64,000 nucleotides of DNA from Desulfosudis oleivorans Hxd3 (lineage in GTDB: Bacteria > Desulfobacterota > Desulfobacteria > Desulfobacterales > Desulfosudaceae), in NCBI RefSeq assembly GCF_000018405.1, contig NC_009943.1:2793001-2857000 (forward strand). The letters run 5' to 3'. This document shows positions 33,037 through 40,281 of this stretch, in pieces. Below the pieces are notes generated by a model, which saw only the letters and a program-made list of their open reading frames with translations, was not told the origin of the DNA and made no database searches. Each line of letters begins with the position of its first letter. The stretch's first letter is position 1. The position numbers and the translations under genes were made by a program.

Positions 33037-33071
33037 CAGGCACGACAACTGGTGTATAGTTGTGGTGTATA
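33033..33071 (+). promoter_or_regulatory. Promoter and operator of the vapBC-like pair
   Basis: TTGACA (33033-33038), 16-base spacer, TATAGT (33055-33060). The inverted repeat ACAACT-N7-AGTTGT (33045-33063) and the direct repeat GGTGTATA (33051-33058, 33064-33071) cover the -10, a position expected for autorepression by a ribbon-helix-helix antitoxin. Confidence 0.7.
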
Positions 33072-33089
33072 TGGCTCAAGAGGTGCATC

Positions 33090-33323
33090 ATGATAAGAAC
33101 CCAGATTTACCTGACGGAAAAACAGCGCAATCAGTTAAACGCCATTGCCAAGGTTGCCGGCAAAAACCAGAGCGAGCTTATTCGAGAGGCCATTGACAAC
33201 CTGATCGGCAAAACCGGGGGCGGGCACAGGGCGTCGGTGTTGCGGCAGGCGGCCGGCATATGGAAAGACCGGACAGACCTTCCCGATTTTGACGCCCTTC
33301 GTGAAGAATGGAACAGGAACTGA
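33090..33323 (+). CDS. Ribbon-helix-helix antitoxin
   Basis: A 77-residue CopG/Arc-type protein. The N-terminal strand MIRTQIYLTEKQRNQLNAIA and helix ELIREAIDNLI form the DNA-binding ribbon-helix-helix; the C-terminal part (GIWKDRTDLPDFDALREEWN) is of the type that wraps the PIN toxin. ATG 33090 is chosen for fit to the fold. It is followed two bases after its stop by the toxin gene. Likely represses its own promoter through 33045-33071. Confidence 0.88.
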   Translation: MIRTQIYLTEKQRNQLNAIAKVAGKNQSELIREAIDNLIGKTGGGHRASVLRQAAGIWKDRTDLPDFDALREEWNRN

Positions 33324-33325
33324 TC

Positions 33326-33709
33326 ATGGAACGGCCCGTTCTTGTTGACACGGATGTTCTTGTTGACTTTTTCCGGGGGCATGAAAAAGCCGGGGCGTTT
33401 GTCAACACCCATCATGCGCGTATCATCCTGTCGCCGATTGTCATCGCGGAACTTTACGCCGGCGTCAAGGGAGAAGCGGAGCAGGCCGCGTTGAAAGACT
33501 TTTTCTCGCTTTTCCCTGTTGTCCCTATCAGCGCCGAAATCGGCAAGGCCGGGGGGCTTTACAGAAGGGACTATGGTAAATCACACGGCGTGGGACTTGC
33601 AGATGCGATCCTGGCCGCCACCGCGAAAATCGAAAACGCGGAGCTGAAAACGCTCAACACCCGGCACTATCCCATGTTCAAAGGGCTCAAACCGGCCTAC
33701 ACCAAATGA
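33326..33709 (+). CDS. PIN-domain toxin (VapC-like)
   Basis: A 127-residue PIN-domain ribonuclease. Conserved acidic residues: Asp in LVDTDVLVDFFRG, Glu in IVIAELYAGVKGEA, Asp in GVGLADAILAATA, with NTRHYPMF near the end. VapC toxins cut tRNA or rRNA and are held in check by the preceding antitoxin. ATG 33326 follows AGGAACTGATC; an in-frame ATG at 33308 overlapping the antitoxin gene is possible. Its stop is three bases before the truncated recD2 copy. Confidence 0.88.
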   Translation: MERPVLVDTDVLVDFFRGHEKAGAFVNTHHARIILSPIVIAELYAGVKGEAEQAALKDFFSLFPVVPISAEIGKAGGLYRRDYGKSHGVGLADAILAATAKIENAELKTLNTRHYPMFKGLKPAYTK

Positions 33710-33712
33710 TTC

Positions 33713-33828
33713 GCCAGCCGCTGGCGCAGCCGCGTGTAGCGCAGGTTGGGCCGGTTGTTGTTCACGCTGATGGCCAGGGCCTTTTTGGTGCCCACCATCA
33801 CCACCAGGCGGCGGCCCCGGGTCACGGC
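33713..33828 (-). pseudogene. Truncated recD2 3' end (duplicate)
   Basis: 116 bases identical, as far as I can read, to 37952-38067, the C-terminal codons of recD2. The copy ends at GGC, where sequence A' begins (AAGGC in A, CACGGC in recD2), a 3-base microhomology junction. It encodes no more than about 38 residues and is not functional. It marks the end of the first copy of the tandem duplication. Confidence 0.92.
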
Positions 33829-34155
33829 ATTCCCTGTTTTCATTATCCGAATCGAAATCGGGATCGGGATCGAGCAGAAAACGATTTATCCAAGTCCCGC
33901 AACGAATCAACGCCCGCACAGGCATCACCATCCAAACAATAAATTGAAATCATATAGAATTATTAATATTCAGCCGGCCTGTTCAGTGTTTTTATAAAAA
34001 TTTTTTAAAAAAACAATATAAACAGCTTGTCATTTGAACCTCAAGGCCCTTATTTTGTTTGACTTTTTATATATTGACAATCAATTTTCAATTGTATTAA
34101 ATGCTTCAGGGGATATTTTTTCGGTCGGAAAACGAGAATCACAATAATATTAATG
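33826..34155 (+). repeat. Sequence A, copy 2
   Basis: 330 bases, the counterpart of 31666-32012. It has a shorter hexamer array (33844-33874) and several substitutions. Similarity ends exactly at GTT (34155-34157) where cassette 2 starts. No gene inside. Confidence 0.85.
34074..34102 (+). promoter_or_regulatory. Cassette promoter (Pc-like) in sequence A copy 2
   Basis: TTGACA (34074-34079), 17-base spacer, TTAAAT (34097-34102), conserved in copy 1 at 31932-31960. It lies about 55 bases before the cassette junction and points into the cassette. Confidence 0.6.
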
Positions 34156-34237
34156 TTATGTGATAAGTAACACCATCGTAAAAATCTTCTTGTGAACGTA
34201 TGTTAAGTATTAAAGGGTGGGCATAGATACCGTGAGC

Positions 34238-34879
34238 ATGAAAAATAAACTCAAACCTTGGGCAGCGCGCCCTTTTGAACTGATTTTCCATGCGGAGATT
34301 CATTACCGCAAAGGTAGTGATTACGATCGTAGATTAGCACTCATAAGCTTTGACAATGCCATTGAGGTATCCATAGCCACATATTTATCTTTGAATCCCT
34401 TACAGCGAGGAAATAGGCAATATCCTAAAAAAGATATAGAAAAATGGATGAACAACTATCATTCTAAGCTTGATTTTTTCGCGTTAGAAATACAGACGCG
34501 GGGTCTACCTGAATATAAAGAGAAAGCTGAGATCGTGTGGTATCACGACCAACGCAATGAGCATTATCATGGCGGCGGATTCGGTGTTCCCCAACAGGAT
34601 ACACTGGATGGAATACGGCAGGTAGCACTATGGGTATTCTCCGTTCTCTTTGAAGCTGCAGATATTGAAACAGACTTAGAAGCGGCTATCTCAGAAAGTG
34701 ATAAGGAGATGCCATCAATTCCAGACAGCTTTATCGTTCCACGCGGAGCAGAATTAAACAAATTTGCTAGTGATACGGCCCAAGCAAAGGCATTAACTGC
34801 CGCCACAATGATTGGAAAATGGTACGAAAGCAACGAAAACGATTTAAAAATAATAAGGAAGATAGTTGATGGATTTTGA
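34238..34879 (+). CDS. HEPN-motif protein (candidate ribonuclease)
   Basis: A 213-residue soluble helical protein. Residues about 100-114 read VWYHDQRNEHYHGGG, containing Arg106-x4-His111, the RX4-6H motif of HEPN ribonucleases; RN-x-x-YHGG is typical of HEPN toxins and of RNase-like defence proteins. The N-terminal segment (RRLALISFDNAIEVSIATYL) resembles the first HEPN helices. The start is uncertain: ATG 34238, or GTG 34232 or 34217 closer to AAAGGG. It overlaps the next gene by 11 bases, so both are made together. Function inferred: RNA-cleaving effector. Confidence 0.68.
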   Translation: MKNKLKPWAARPFELIFHAEIHYRKGSDYDRRLALISFDNAIEVSIATYLSLNPLQRGNRQYPKKDIEKWMNNYHSKLDFFALEIQTRGLPEYKEKAEIVWYHDQRNEHYHGGGFGVPQQDTLDGIRQVALWVFSVLFEAADIETDLEAAISESDKEMPSIPDSFIVPRGAELNKFASDTAQAKALTAATMIGKWYESNENDLKIIRKIVDGF

Positions 34880-37457
34880 TTCATGGATAGCCAGCCTTCG
34901 AGAAGTTCTTCAAGGGCAAGATAATCCATTGGCTCTGCGAAACGGGCGCTGGGAAGTGGTAGATCGGAAGGAGCTTTGGCATGGCTTGGGTTCTAGAATA
35001 TTCGATACTCATTTAGACCAGTTCAAAGACTGTGCAGTTGAGGTGCTTTCAGAGTTAGACCCGCAATTTGAGTTACCTGCTGAGGAGCGTTATGCTGCAA
35101 ACATTCATGGAAAAGTGCTTAATCATTCGTCAGATCTACGTAAAGGTTTAGCAGAAACTTTGGCGTTGCTTGGGAGCCATGGAGGTATATTAAAGAACTG
35201 CACGCAGCATAAGCCAGAATTTATTGCCGTTCTATCCATTCGCGATATTTTCGAGCAAGCAAACTGGCAACTTTGGGGAAGCCTAAATAGCCTGTTGCCC
35301 ACGCTATCCGAAGCTGCACCTGGTGAGTTCTTGAATTTGGTACAAAATGCACTTCAGAAACAACCATGCCCCTTCGATGAGCTATTTGCTCAAGAGGGAA
35401 AAGGCATTGCAGGTAGAAATTACATGACTGGTTTACTTTGGGCATTAGAAGGTTTGTCCTGGGCTGAAGAACATTTTATGGGTGTAGCTATAATTTTAGC
35501 TGAGCTAGCATCACATGATCCAGGTGGGAATTGGACAAACAGACCAGTCAATTCTTTAATAACCATCTTGTTACCATGGTATCCACAAACGCTGGCGCCA
35601 ATTGATAAACGTATTGCGGCTATTAAGGCAATAAGAAGGGACTTTCCCGATATTGCTTGGAAGGTACTACTTAGTCTGCTACCTAATCAGCACCAGACAT
35701 CATTTGGTGTTCACAAACCGCTCTGGCGTAGCATCGTTCCCAAAGATTGGGAGCCCAAAGTCACCAATAAACAATATTGGGATCAGGTTGCTGGCTATGC
35801 AGAGATTGCTGTCGAAATGGCTTGCGGCGACTTAGATAAACTCAAAGAACTAGTAGCAAATCTTGATAATTTGCCCAAGCCATCATTTGATCAGGTTTTG
35901 AAATACCTATCTTCAGAAGCTATCACCAATCTTCCAGAAAACCAACGCTTACCGATTTGGACAGATCTTACAAATTTTGCAAGGAAACACCGACGTTTTT
36001 CAGATGCGAAATGGGCTCTAAATGATGAAAATATCACCCAAATTGAGGCCGTTGCAAATAGACTAGCACCCACCAGCCCGGAGGGCCTGTACCGGAGGCT
36101 TTTCGTTAGCAAAGAATTTGATCTCTATCACAAAAACGGGGATTGGGAGGAGCAACATAAGAAACTGGATGAAAGACGTCAAAAAGCTATTCAGGAAATT
36201 TATGATGCCAGTGGATTACAGGGTATTATAGCCTTTATTAATGAAGTTGAATCCCCAAATAAAGTGGGTTGGGCCTTAGGTCTAATAGCCGATAGTGGCA
36301 TAGACTCTGATTTATTAAAAAACTATTTAGATACTGAAGACACTATCTATCGGCAATTTATGGGTGGCTTTGTTTGGGGCCGATATCAAAATCAAGGATG
36401 GGAATGGGTTGATGGATTAGATAGAGCTGAATGGACTATTGCACAGAAATGTCAGCTTTTGATGTATTTGCCTTTCGAAGACGATACATGGAAGCGCGCT
36501 GTCGATTGGCTAGGTGATGCCGAGTATGAATATTGGCAAAGAGTTCCAGTTAATCCTTATCAATCTAAAAGCGATCTCTTGTTCGCCATCGACAAACTGT
36601 TAGGGGTAGCTCGGCCACAGGCGGCAATTGCTTGCCTAAATTATCGATTACATAAAAAATTGCCTTTTGATGCAAAAAGGACAGTCCGTGCTCTATTAGA
36701 AACTGTATCTTCTTCAGAACCAACAGCGAATATTGATTCATATGAAATTACAGAACTTATCAAAGCATTGCAGAATGATTCCAATACAGATCAAGATGAT
36801 CTTTTTAAGGTTGAATGGGCATATTTACGGCTACTTGACCGGCATAGTGGTGCTGAACCTAAATTACTTGAAAAATACCTTTCCACGCAACCGGATTTCT
36901 TTTGTGAAGTTATCCGGCTTATCTATCGATCCAAGAATGAGGAAACGCAAGGTGAAGAGCCTGGTGAGGTTAAAAAAGCTCTTGCATCGAATGCTTGGAG
37001 GCTTTTGCACGAATGGAGGAGGCCACCAGGTTTACGTGAGGACGGGAGTTTCTCTTCAGAAGATTTCGAAGCGTGGCTTAAAAGTGTTAAGCATCTATGT
37101 AAGGAGTCAGGCCATCTTGAGGTTGCCATGATTAAAGTTGGAGAAGTATTGCTTTATTGCCCTCCAGATCCCCAAGGGCTCTGGCTTCCTCGGTCGGTTG
37201 CTTCCGTATTGAATGCCAGAGACGCTGAAGAAATGCGGAGCGGTTTTCGTACTGAGATATTCAATTCTAGAGGAGTACACTCGGTTGATCCAACTGGGAA
37301 GCCAGAAAGAGATCTTGCCGCACTGTGGCGGGAAAAAGCTGATGCATTAGAAAATTCTGGATTTGCAAGATTCGCGTTCACATTGAGAGAACTGGCAAAC
37401 TCATACGATCGTGAGGCTGAGCGGATAATAGAAGAACACAAGTCAAAAGTTGAATAA
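34869..37457 (+). CDS. Large helical protein of unknown function, partner of HEPN protein
   Basis: An 862-residue protein, predicted almost all-helical, rich in Trp and Leu, with no signal peptide, membrane segment or NTPase loop. Segments that I associate with the C-terminal scaffold of large bacterial defence-type proteins are seen near the start (ELWHGLGSRIFDTHLDQFKD, FELPAEERYAANIHGKVL) and the end (RGVHSVDPTGKPERDLAALW, LRELANSYDREAERI). Here they stand alone without a fused ATPase. The middle may be HEAT/TPR-like repeats. AAGGAAG lies before ATG 34869. It may be the sensor or inhibitor of the HEPN protein (inference). Confidence 0.6.
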   Translation: MDFDSWIASLREVLQGQDNPLALRNGRWEVVDRKELWHGLGSRIFDTHLDQFKDCAVEVLSELDPQFELPAEERYAANIHGKVLNHSSDLRKGLAETLALLGSHGGILKNCTQHKPEFIAVLSIRDIFEQANWQLWGSLNSLLPTLSEAAPGEFLNLVQNALQKQPCPFDELFAQEGKGIAGRNYMTGLLWALEGLSWAEEHFMGVAIILAELASHDPGGNWTNRPVNSLITILLPWYPQTLAPIDKRIAAIKAIRRDFPDIAWKVLLSLLPNQHQTSFGVHKPLWRSIVPKDWEPKVTNKQYWDQVAGYAEIAVEMACGDLDKLKELVANLDNLPKPSFDQVLKYLSSEAITNLPENQRLPIWTDLTNFARKHRRFSDAKWALNDENITQIEAVANRLAPTSPEGLYRRLFVSKEFDLYHKNGDWEEQHKKLDERRQKAIQEIYDASGLQGIIAFINEVESPNKVGWALGLIADSGIDSDLLKNYLDTEDTIYRQFMGGFVWGRYQNQGWEWVDGLDRAEWTIAQKCQLLMYLPFEDDTWKRAVDWLGDAEYEYWQRVPVNPYQSKSDLLFAIDKLLGVARPQAAIACLNYRLHKKLPFDAKRTVRALLETVSSSEPTANIDSYEITELIKALQNDSNTDQDDLFKVEWAYLRLLDRHSGAEPKLLEKYLSTQPDFFCEVIRLIYRSKNEETQGEEPGEVKKALASNAWRLLHEWRRPPGLREDGSFSSEDFEAWLKSVKHLCKESGHLEVAMIKVGEVLLYCPPDPQGLWLPRSVASVLNARDAEEMRSGFRTEIFNSRGVHSVDPTGKPERDLAALWREKADALENSGFARFAFTLRELANSYDREAERIIEEHKSKVE

Positions 37458-37528
37458 AAGATTGTATATGAAACCATAGTCATTACAATTATTTGACTTT
37501 TTATAAACTGAAGCAGAGAAGCTAAAAC

Positions 37529-37589
37529 ACATAACCAAGCTAATTCAGCCGACGCAAAAAACCGCGCGGCTGATTAGCGGGCGTTCGCC
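37529..37589 (+). repeat. attC recombination site of cassette 2
   Basis: Left core ACATAAC (37529-37535). Inner arms CTAATTCAGCCG (37540-37551) and CGGCTGATTAG (37567-37577) pair over 11 bases with one extra T in the left arm. It closes with GGGCGTT (37579-37585). About 60 bases, a typical short attC. Confidence 0.84.
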
Positions 37590-37605
37590 GACCAAGTGCA
37601 TAAAT

Positions 37606-37923
37606 ATGCCATCCCTTCTCAAAAACATACCCACCGATCTGGCCGAAGAATTCATTGAGACCCTGTGTTCGACAGACAGCGTCAAAATCCAGCGGATCGT
37701 GTCAAAGGGCCACGCCTCTCCGCCGGGATTCTGGTACGACCAGGAAGAAGACGAGTTTGTCCTGGTGGTCAGGGGAAGTGCCGGGCTTCGGTTTGAGGGC
37801 CGGGAAGATATTGTTGAACTCAGGGCCGGAGACTGGATCAACATCAAGGCCCATGTGAGGCACCGGGTGGAGTGGACCGACCCGGCCGGTGAAACCATCT
37901 GGCTGGCCGTGCATTATGACTGA
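37606..37923 (+). CDS. Cupin-domain protein, copy 2
   Basis: A 105-residue cupin, paralog of 32704-33036. Core motifs GFWYDQEEDEFVLVVRGSAG and AGDWINIKAHVRHRVEWTDP are preserved, so it is likely functional. It differs mostly in residues 5-30 (LLKNIPTDLAEEFIETLCST) and in the last five residues. The upstream GCCGACCA-GTG-ATAAAT block is shared with copy 1. It is convergent with recD2, 18 bases away. Confidence 0.82.
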   Translation: MPSLLKNIPTDLAEEFIETLCSTDSVKIQRIVSKGHASPPGFWYDQEEDEFVLVVRGSAGLRFEGREDIVELRAGDWINIKAHVRHRVEWTDPAGETIWLAVHYD

Positions 37924-37941
37924 CCATGACCGTCCTTACCT

Positions 37942-40110
37942 TTATGCACCGGCCAGCCGCTGGCGCAGCCGCGTGTAGCGCAGGTTGGGCCGGTTGTTGT
38001 TCACGCTGATGGCCAGGGCCTTTTTGGTGCCCACCATCACCACCAGGCGGCGGCCCCGGGTCACGGCCGTGTACACCAGGTTGCGCTGCAACAGGATGTA
38101 GTGCTGGGTCAGAACAGGCATCACCACCGCCGGATACTCCGATCCCTGGGACTTGTGCACGGAAATGGCATAGGCCAGCACCAGCTCGTCTAACTCTGAA
38201 AAATCGTAAGCCACCTCCCGCCCGTCAAACAGAACGCCCAGCACCCGGGCCTCCTGATTGATACGGACAATGCGGCCGATGTCGCCGTTGAACACTTCCT
38301 TGTCATAGTTGTTGCGAATCTGCATCACCTTGTCCGACAGGCCGAAGGTGGCCTCGCCCCGGACAATGCCCTTTGACTCCGGGTTTAACGCCTTCTGCAG
38401 CCGGTTATTCAGGTTGATGGCGCCCACCGTTCCCTTGTGCATGGGGGTCAGCACCTGAATGTCGTCAAAGGGATCAAGGTCAAACTTTGCCGGAATGCGG
38501 CGGGTGACCAGGTCGACAATGGTGTCGGCAACCGTGTCCGGGTCTTCCTGGTCCACAAAGAAAAAGTCGCCGGCTGTATCGTCGTTCTGAATATGGGGCA
38601 GTTGTCCCTGGTTGATCAGATGGGCGTTGACCACGATCCGGCTCTGCCTGGCCTGGCGGAAAATCTCGTTTAACGTCACCACCGGCGCCACGCCCGAGGA
38701 GATAATATCGTTTAACACGTTGCCCGGCCCCACCGACGGCAACTGGTTCACGTCCCCCACAAGGATCAGCACGGCATGGGGCGGCACCGCCTTGAGCAGG
38801 TGGTACATCAGCACCGTGTCGATCATGGAGGCCTCGTCGATCACCAAAAGATCGCACTCCAGGGGCCGGCTGTCGTGGCGCTGGAACCCGCCCTTGGCCA
38901 TGGAAAACTCCAGCAGGCGGTGAATGGTGCGGGCCTCGTGGCCGGTGGCCTCCTTGAGTTTCTTGGCGGCCCGGCCCGTGGGCGCGGCCAGCAGCACCAC
39001 GGCCCCCAGGGCGTTGATGATGTGCAGCACGGACTTTACGATGGTGGTCTTGCCCGTACCCGGCCCGCCGGTGATCACCATGAGCTTGCTTTTGGCCGCG
39101 GTGCGCACCGCCTCGGCCTGCTTCTCGGCCAGGGTGATGGAAAGCTTTTTCTGCACCCAGTCCACGGCCCTGGCCGTGTCGATCTCCCGAATCACCTTGC
39201 CGGTGGCCACCTGCTCTTTTATCCGGCGGGCGATGCCGGTTTCGCACAGAAAATAGCCGGCCAGGTAAACCCCCTTGCCGTCCTCGCCGTCGTCATCCTT
39301 CAACTCCTCGACCACGATATTTTTTTCCGTTGCCTCGTCGGCAACGGCAGCCACCACCAGTGCCCGGTCCACGCCCAGGATCTCCATGCTCTTTCGGACC
39401 AGCGGCTCAAAGGGGTAATAGACATGGCCGTCATCGCCCAGGCTGGAAAGCACATGCAGCACCCCTGCCCGCACCCGCACCGGTGAATTTTTGGCAAACC
39501 CCAGTTTTTCAGCGATGCGGTCGGCGATGAGAAACCCGATGCCGGCCACGTCAGCGGCCAGCCGGTAGGGGTTGTTCGTCACCACGTCCATGGTGCCGGT
39601 GCCATACGTCTGAAAAATGCGCATGGCGTAGCCGGAGCCGATGCCCTGGCTCTGCAAAAAGACCATCACGTCCCGGACTTCTTTGTGGGCCTCCCAGGAC
39701 GCCTGAATCATGGTGATGCGTTTCTTGCCGATGCCCGGCACTTTGGCCAGGCGGCTGATGTCGGTCTCCAGGACCTGAAGGGTCTTTTTACCGAACTTTT
39801 TTGTGATGCGCTCGGCCGTGACCGGGCCGATGCCCTTGATCATGCCTGAGGCAAGGTATTTCTGAATGCCCTCCACCGTGACCGGGGCCCGGGCTTTGTA
39901 AGATTCCACCTTGAACTGGTCACCAAAGGAGGGGTGGGTGGTCCACTGGCCCTGCATTTCAAGGACCTCACCCGGTGACACCCCCAGCAACGGCCCCACC
40001 ACGGTAACCGGGTCTTGTTGGCCCCGCACCCTGACCCGGGCCACGGTAAACCCGCTCTCCTCGCTGGTGTAGGTGATGCGCTCCAGCTGGCCTGTCAATG
40101 TGGTTTCCAT
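37942..40110 (-). CDS. recD2: RecD2 helicase
   Basis: A 722-residue RecD2-type SF1B helicase with the long N-terminal extension, including a helix-hairpin-helix segment (LAKVPGIGKKRITMIQASWE). Helicase motifs in order: VITGGPGTGKTTIVKSV (Walker A), LLVIDEASMID, LILVGDVNQLPSVGPG, and late AYAISVHKSQGSEYPAVV. It unwinds DNA 5'-3' without RecBC and acts in repair. ATG at 40108-40110 is chosen since the family sequence begins METTLTGQLERI. Its 3' 116 bases are duplicated at 33713-33828. Confidence 0.93.
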   Translation of the reverse strand: METTLTGQLERITYTSEESGFTVARVRVRGQQDPVTVVGPLLGVSPGEVLEMQGQWTTHPSFGDQFKVESYKARAPVTVEGIQKYLASGMIKGIGPVTAERITKKFGKKTLQVLETDISRLAKVPGIGKKRITMIQASWEAHKEVRDVMVFLQSQGIGSGYAMRIFQTYGTGTMDVVTNNPYRLAADVAGIGFLIADRIAEKLGFAKNSPVRVRAGVLHVLSSLGDDGHVYYPFEPLVRKSMEILGVDRALVVAAVADEATEKNIVVEELKDDDGEDGKGVYLAGYFLCETGIARRIKEQVATGKVIREIDTARAVDWVQKKLSITLAEKQAEAVRTAAKSKLMVITGGPGTGKTTIVKSVLHIINALGAVVLLAAPTGRAAKKLKEATGHEARTIHRLLEFSMAKGGFQRHDSRPLECDLLVIDEASMIDTVLMYHLLKAVPPHAVLILVGDVNQLPSVGPGNVLNDIISSGVAPVVTLNEIFRQARQSRIVVNAHLINQGQLPHIQNDDTAGDFFFVDQEDPDTVADTIVDLVTRRIPAKFDLDPFDDIQVLTPMHKGTVGAINLNNRLQKALNPESKGIVRGEATFGLSDKVMQIRNNYDKEVFNGDIGRIVRINQEARVLGVLFDGREVAYDFSELDELVLAYAISVHKSQGSEYPAVVMPVLTQHYILLQRNLVYTAVTRGRRLVVMVGTKKALAISVNNNRPNLRYTRLRQRLAGA

Positions 40111-40197
40111 GGAATCGGCGGCTCCGGGCAAAAAATTGCGTCAAACGCCCGTTTCGGGCTGAACACGAGCATACCATTTTCTGCCGGTCAGACAATC

Positions 40198-40250
40198 AAA
40201 AAGAGGCCCGCCGGCGCGGTTGCAATACCTGCAACGCGCCAACGGGCCTC
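40198..40250 (-). terminator. Intrinsic terminator of rhlE
   Basis: Long imperfect hairpin GAGGCCCG…CGGGCCTC (40203-40210 / 40243-40250) with an inner TGCA-pairing stem, followed on the minus strand by a T-run. It lies 30 bases after the rhlE stop. Confidence 0.8.
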
Positions 40251-40281
40251 CTGGTGTTTTGATCAGTTCAGTCCGGACAGA

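Larger units (their letters stand above)
34156..37583 (+). mobile_element. Integron gene cassette 2 (HEPN pair cargo)
   Basis: A 3.4-kb cassette, long for its class. First core GTTATGT (34155-34161); the attC near the end begins ACATAAC (37529-37535), its exact reverse complement. The two genes inside overlap and use AT-rich codons (about 42% GC by eye against about 57% for flanks). It occupies exactly the site in sequence A copy 2 that cassette 1 occupies in copy 1. Confidence 0.82.

Noticed and set aside
37583-37942. Cupin gene 2 as a third integron cassette.
   Set aside because: Its start core would be GTTCGCC, but no GGCGAAC nor a hairpin is present after the gene; the same holds for cupin 1. 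The cupin belongs to the flanking platform.
31666-38067. Prophage or conjugative element as the source of the accessory region.
   Set aside because: No phage structural, integrase, relaxase or transposase gene is present; the ends are explained by a tandem duplication plus attC-type cassettes.
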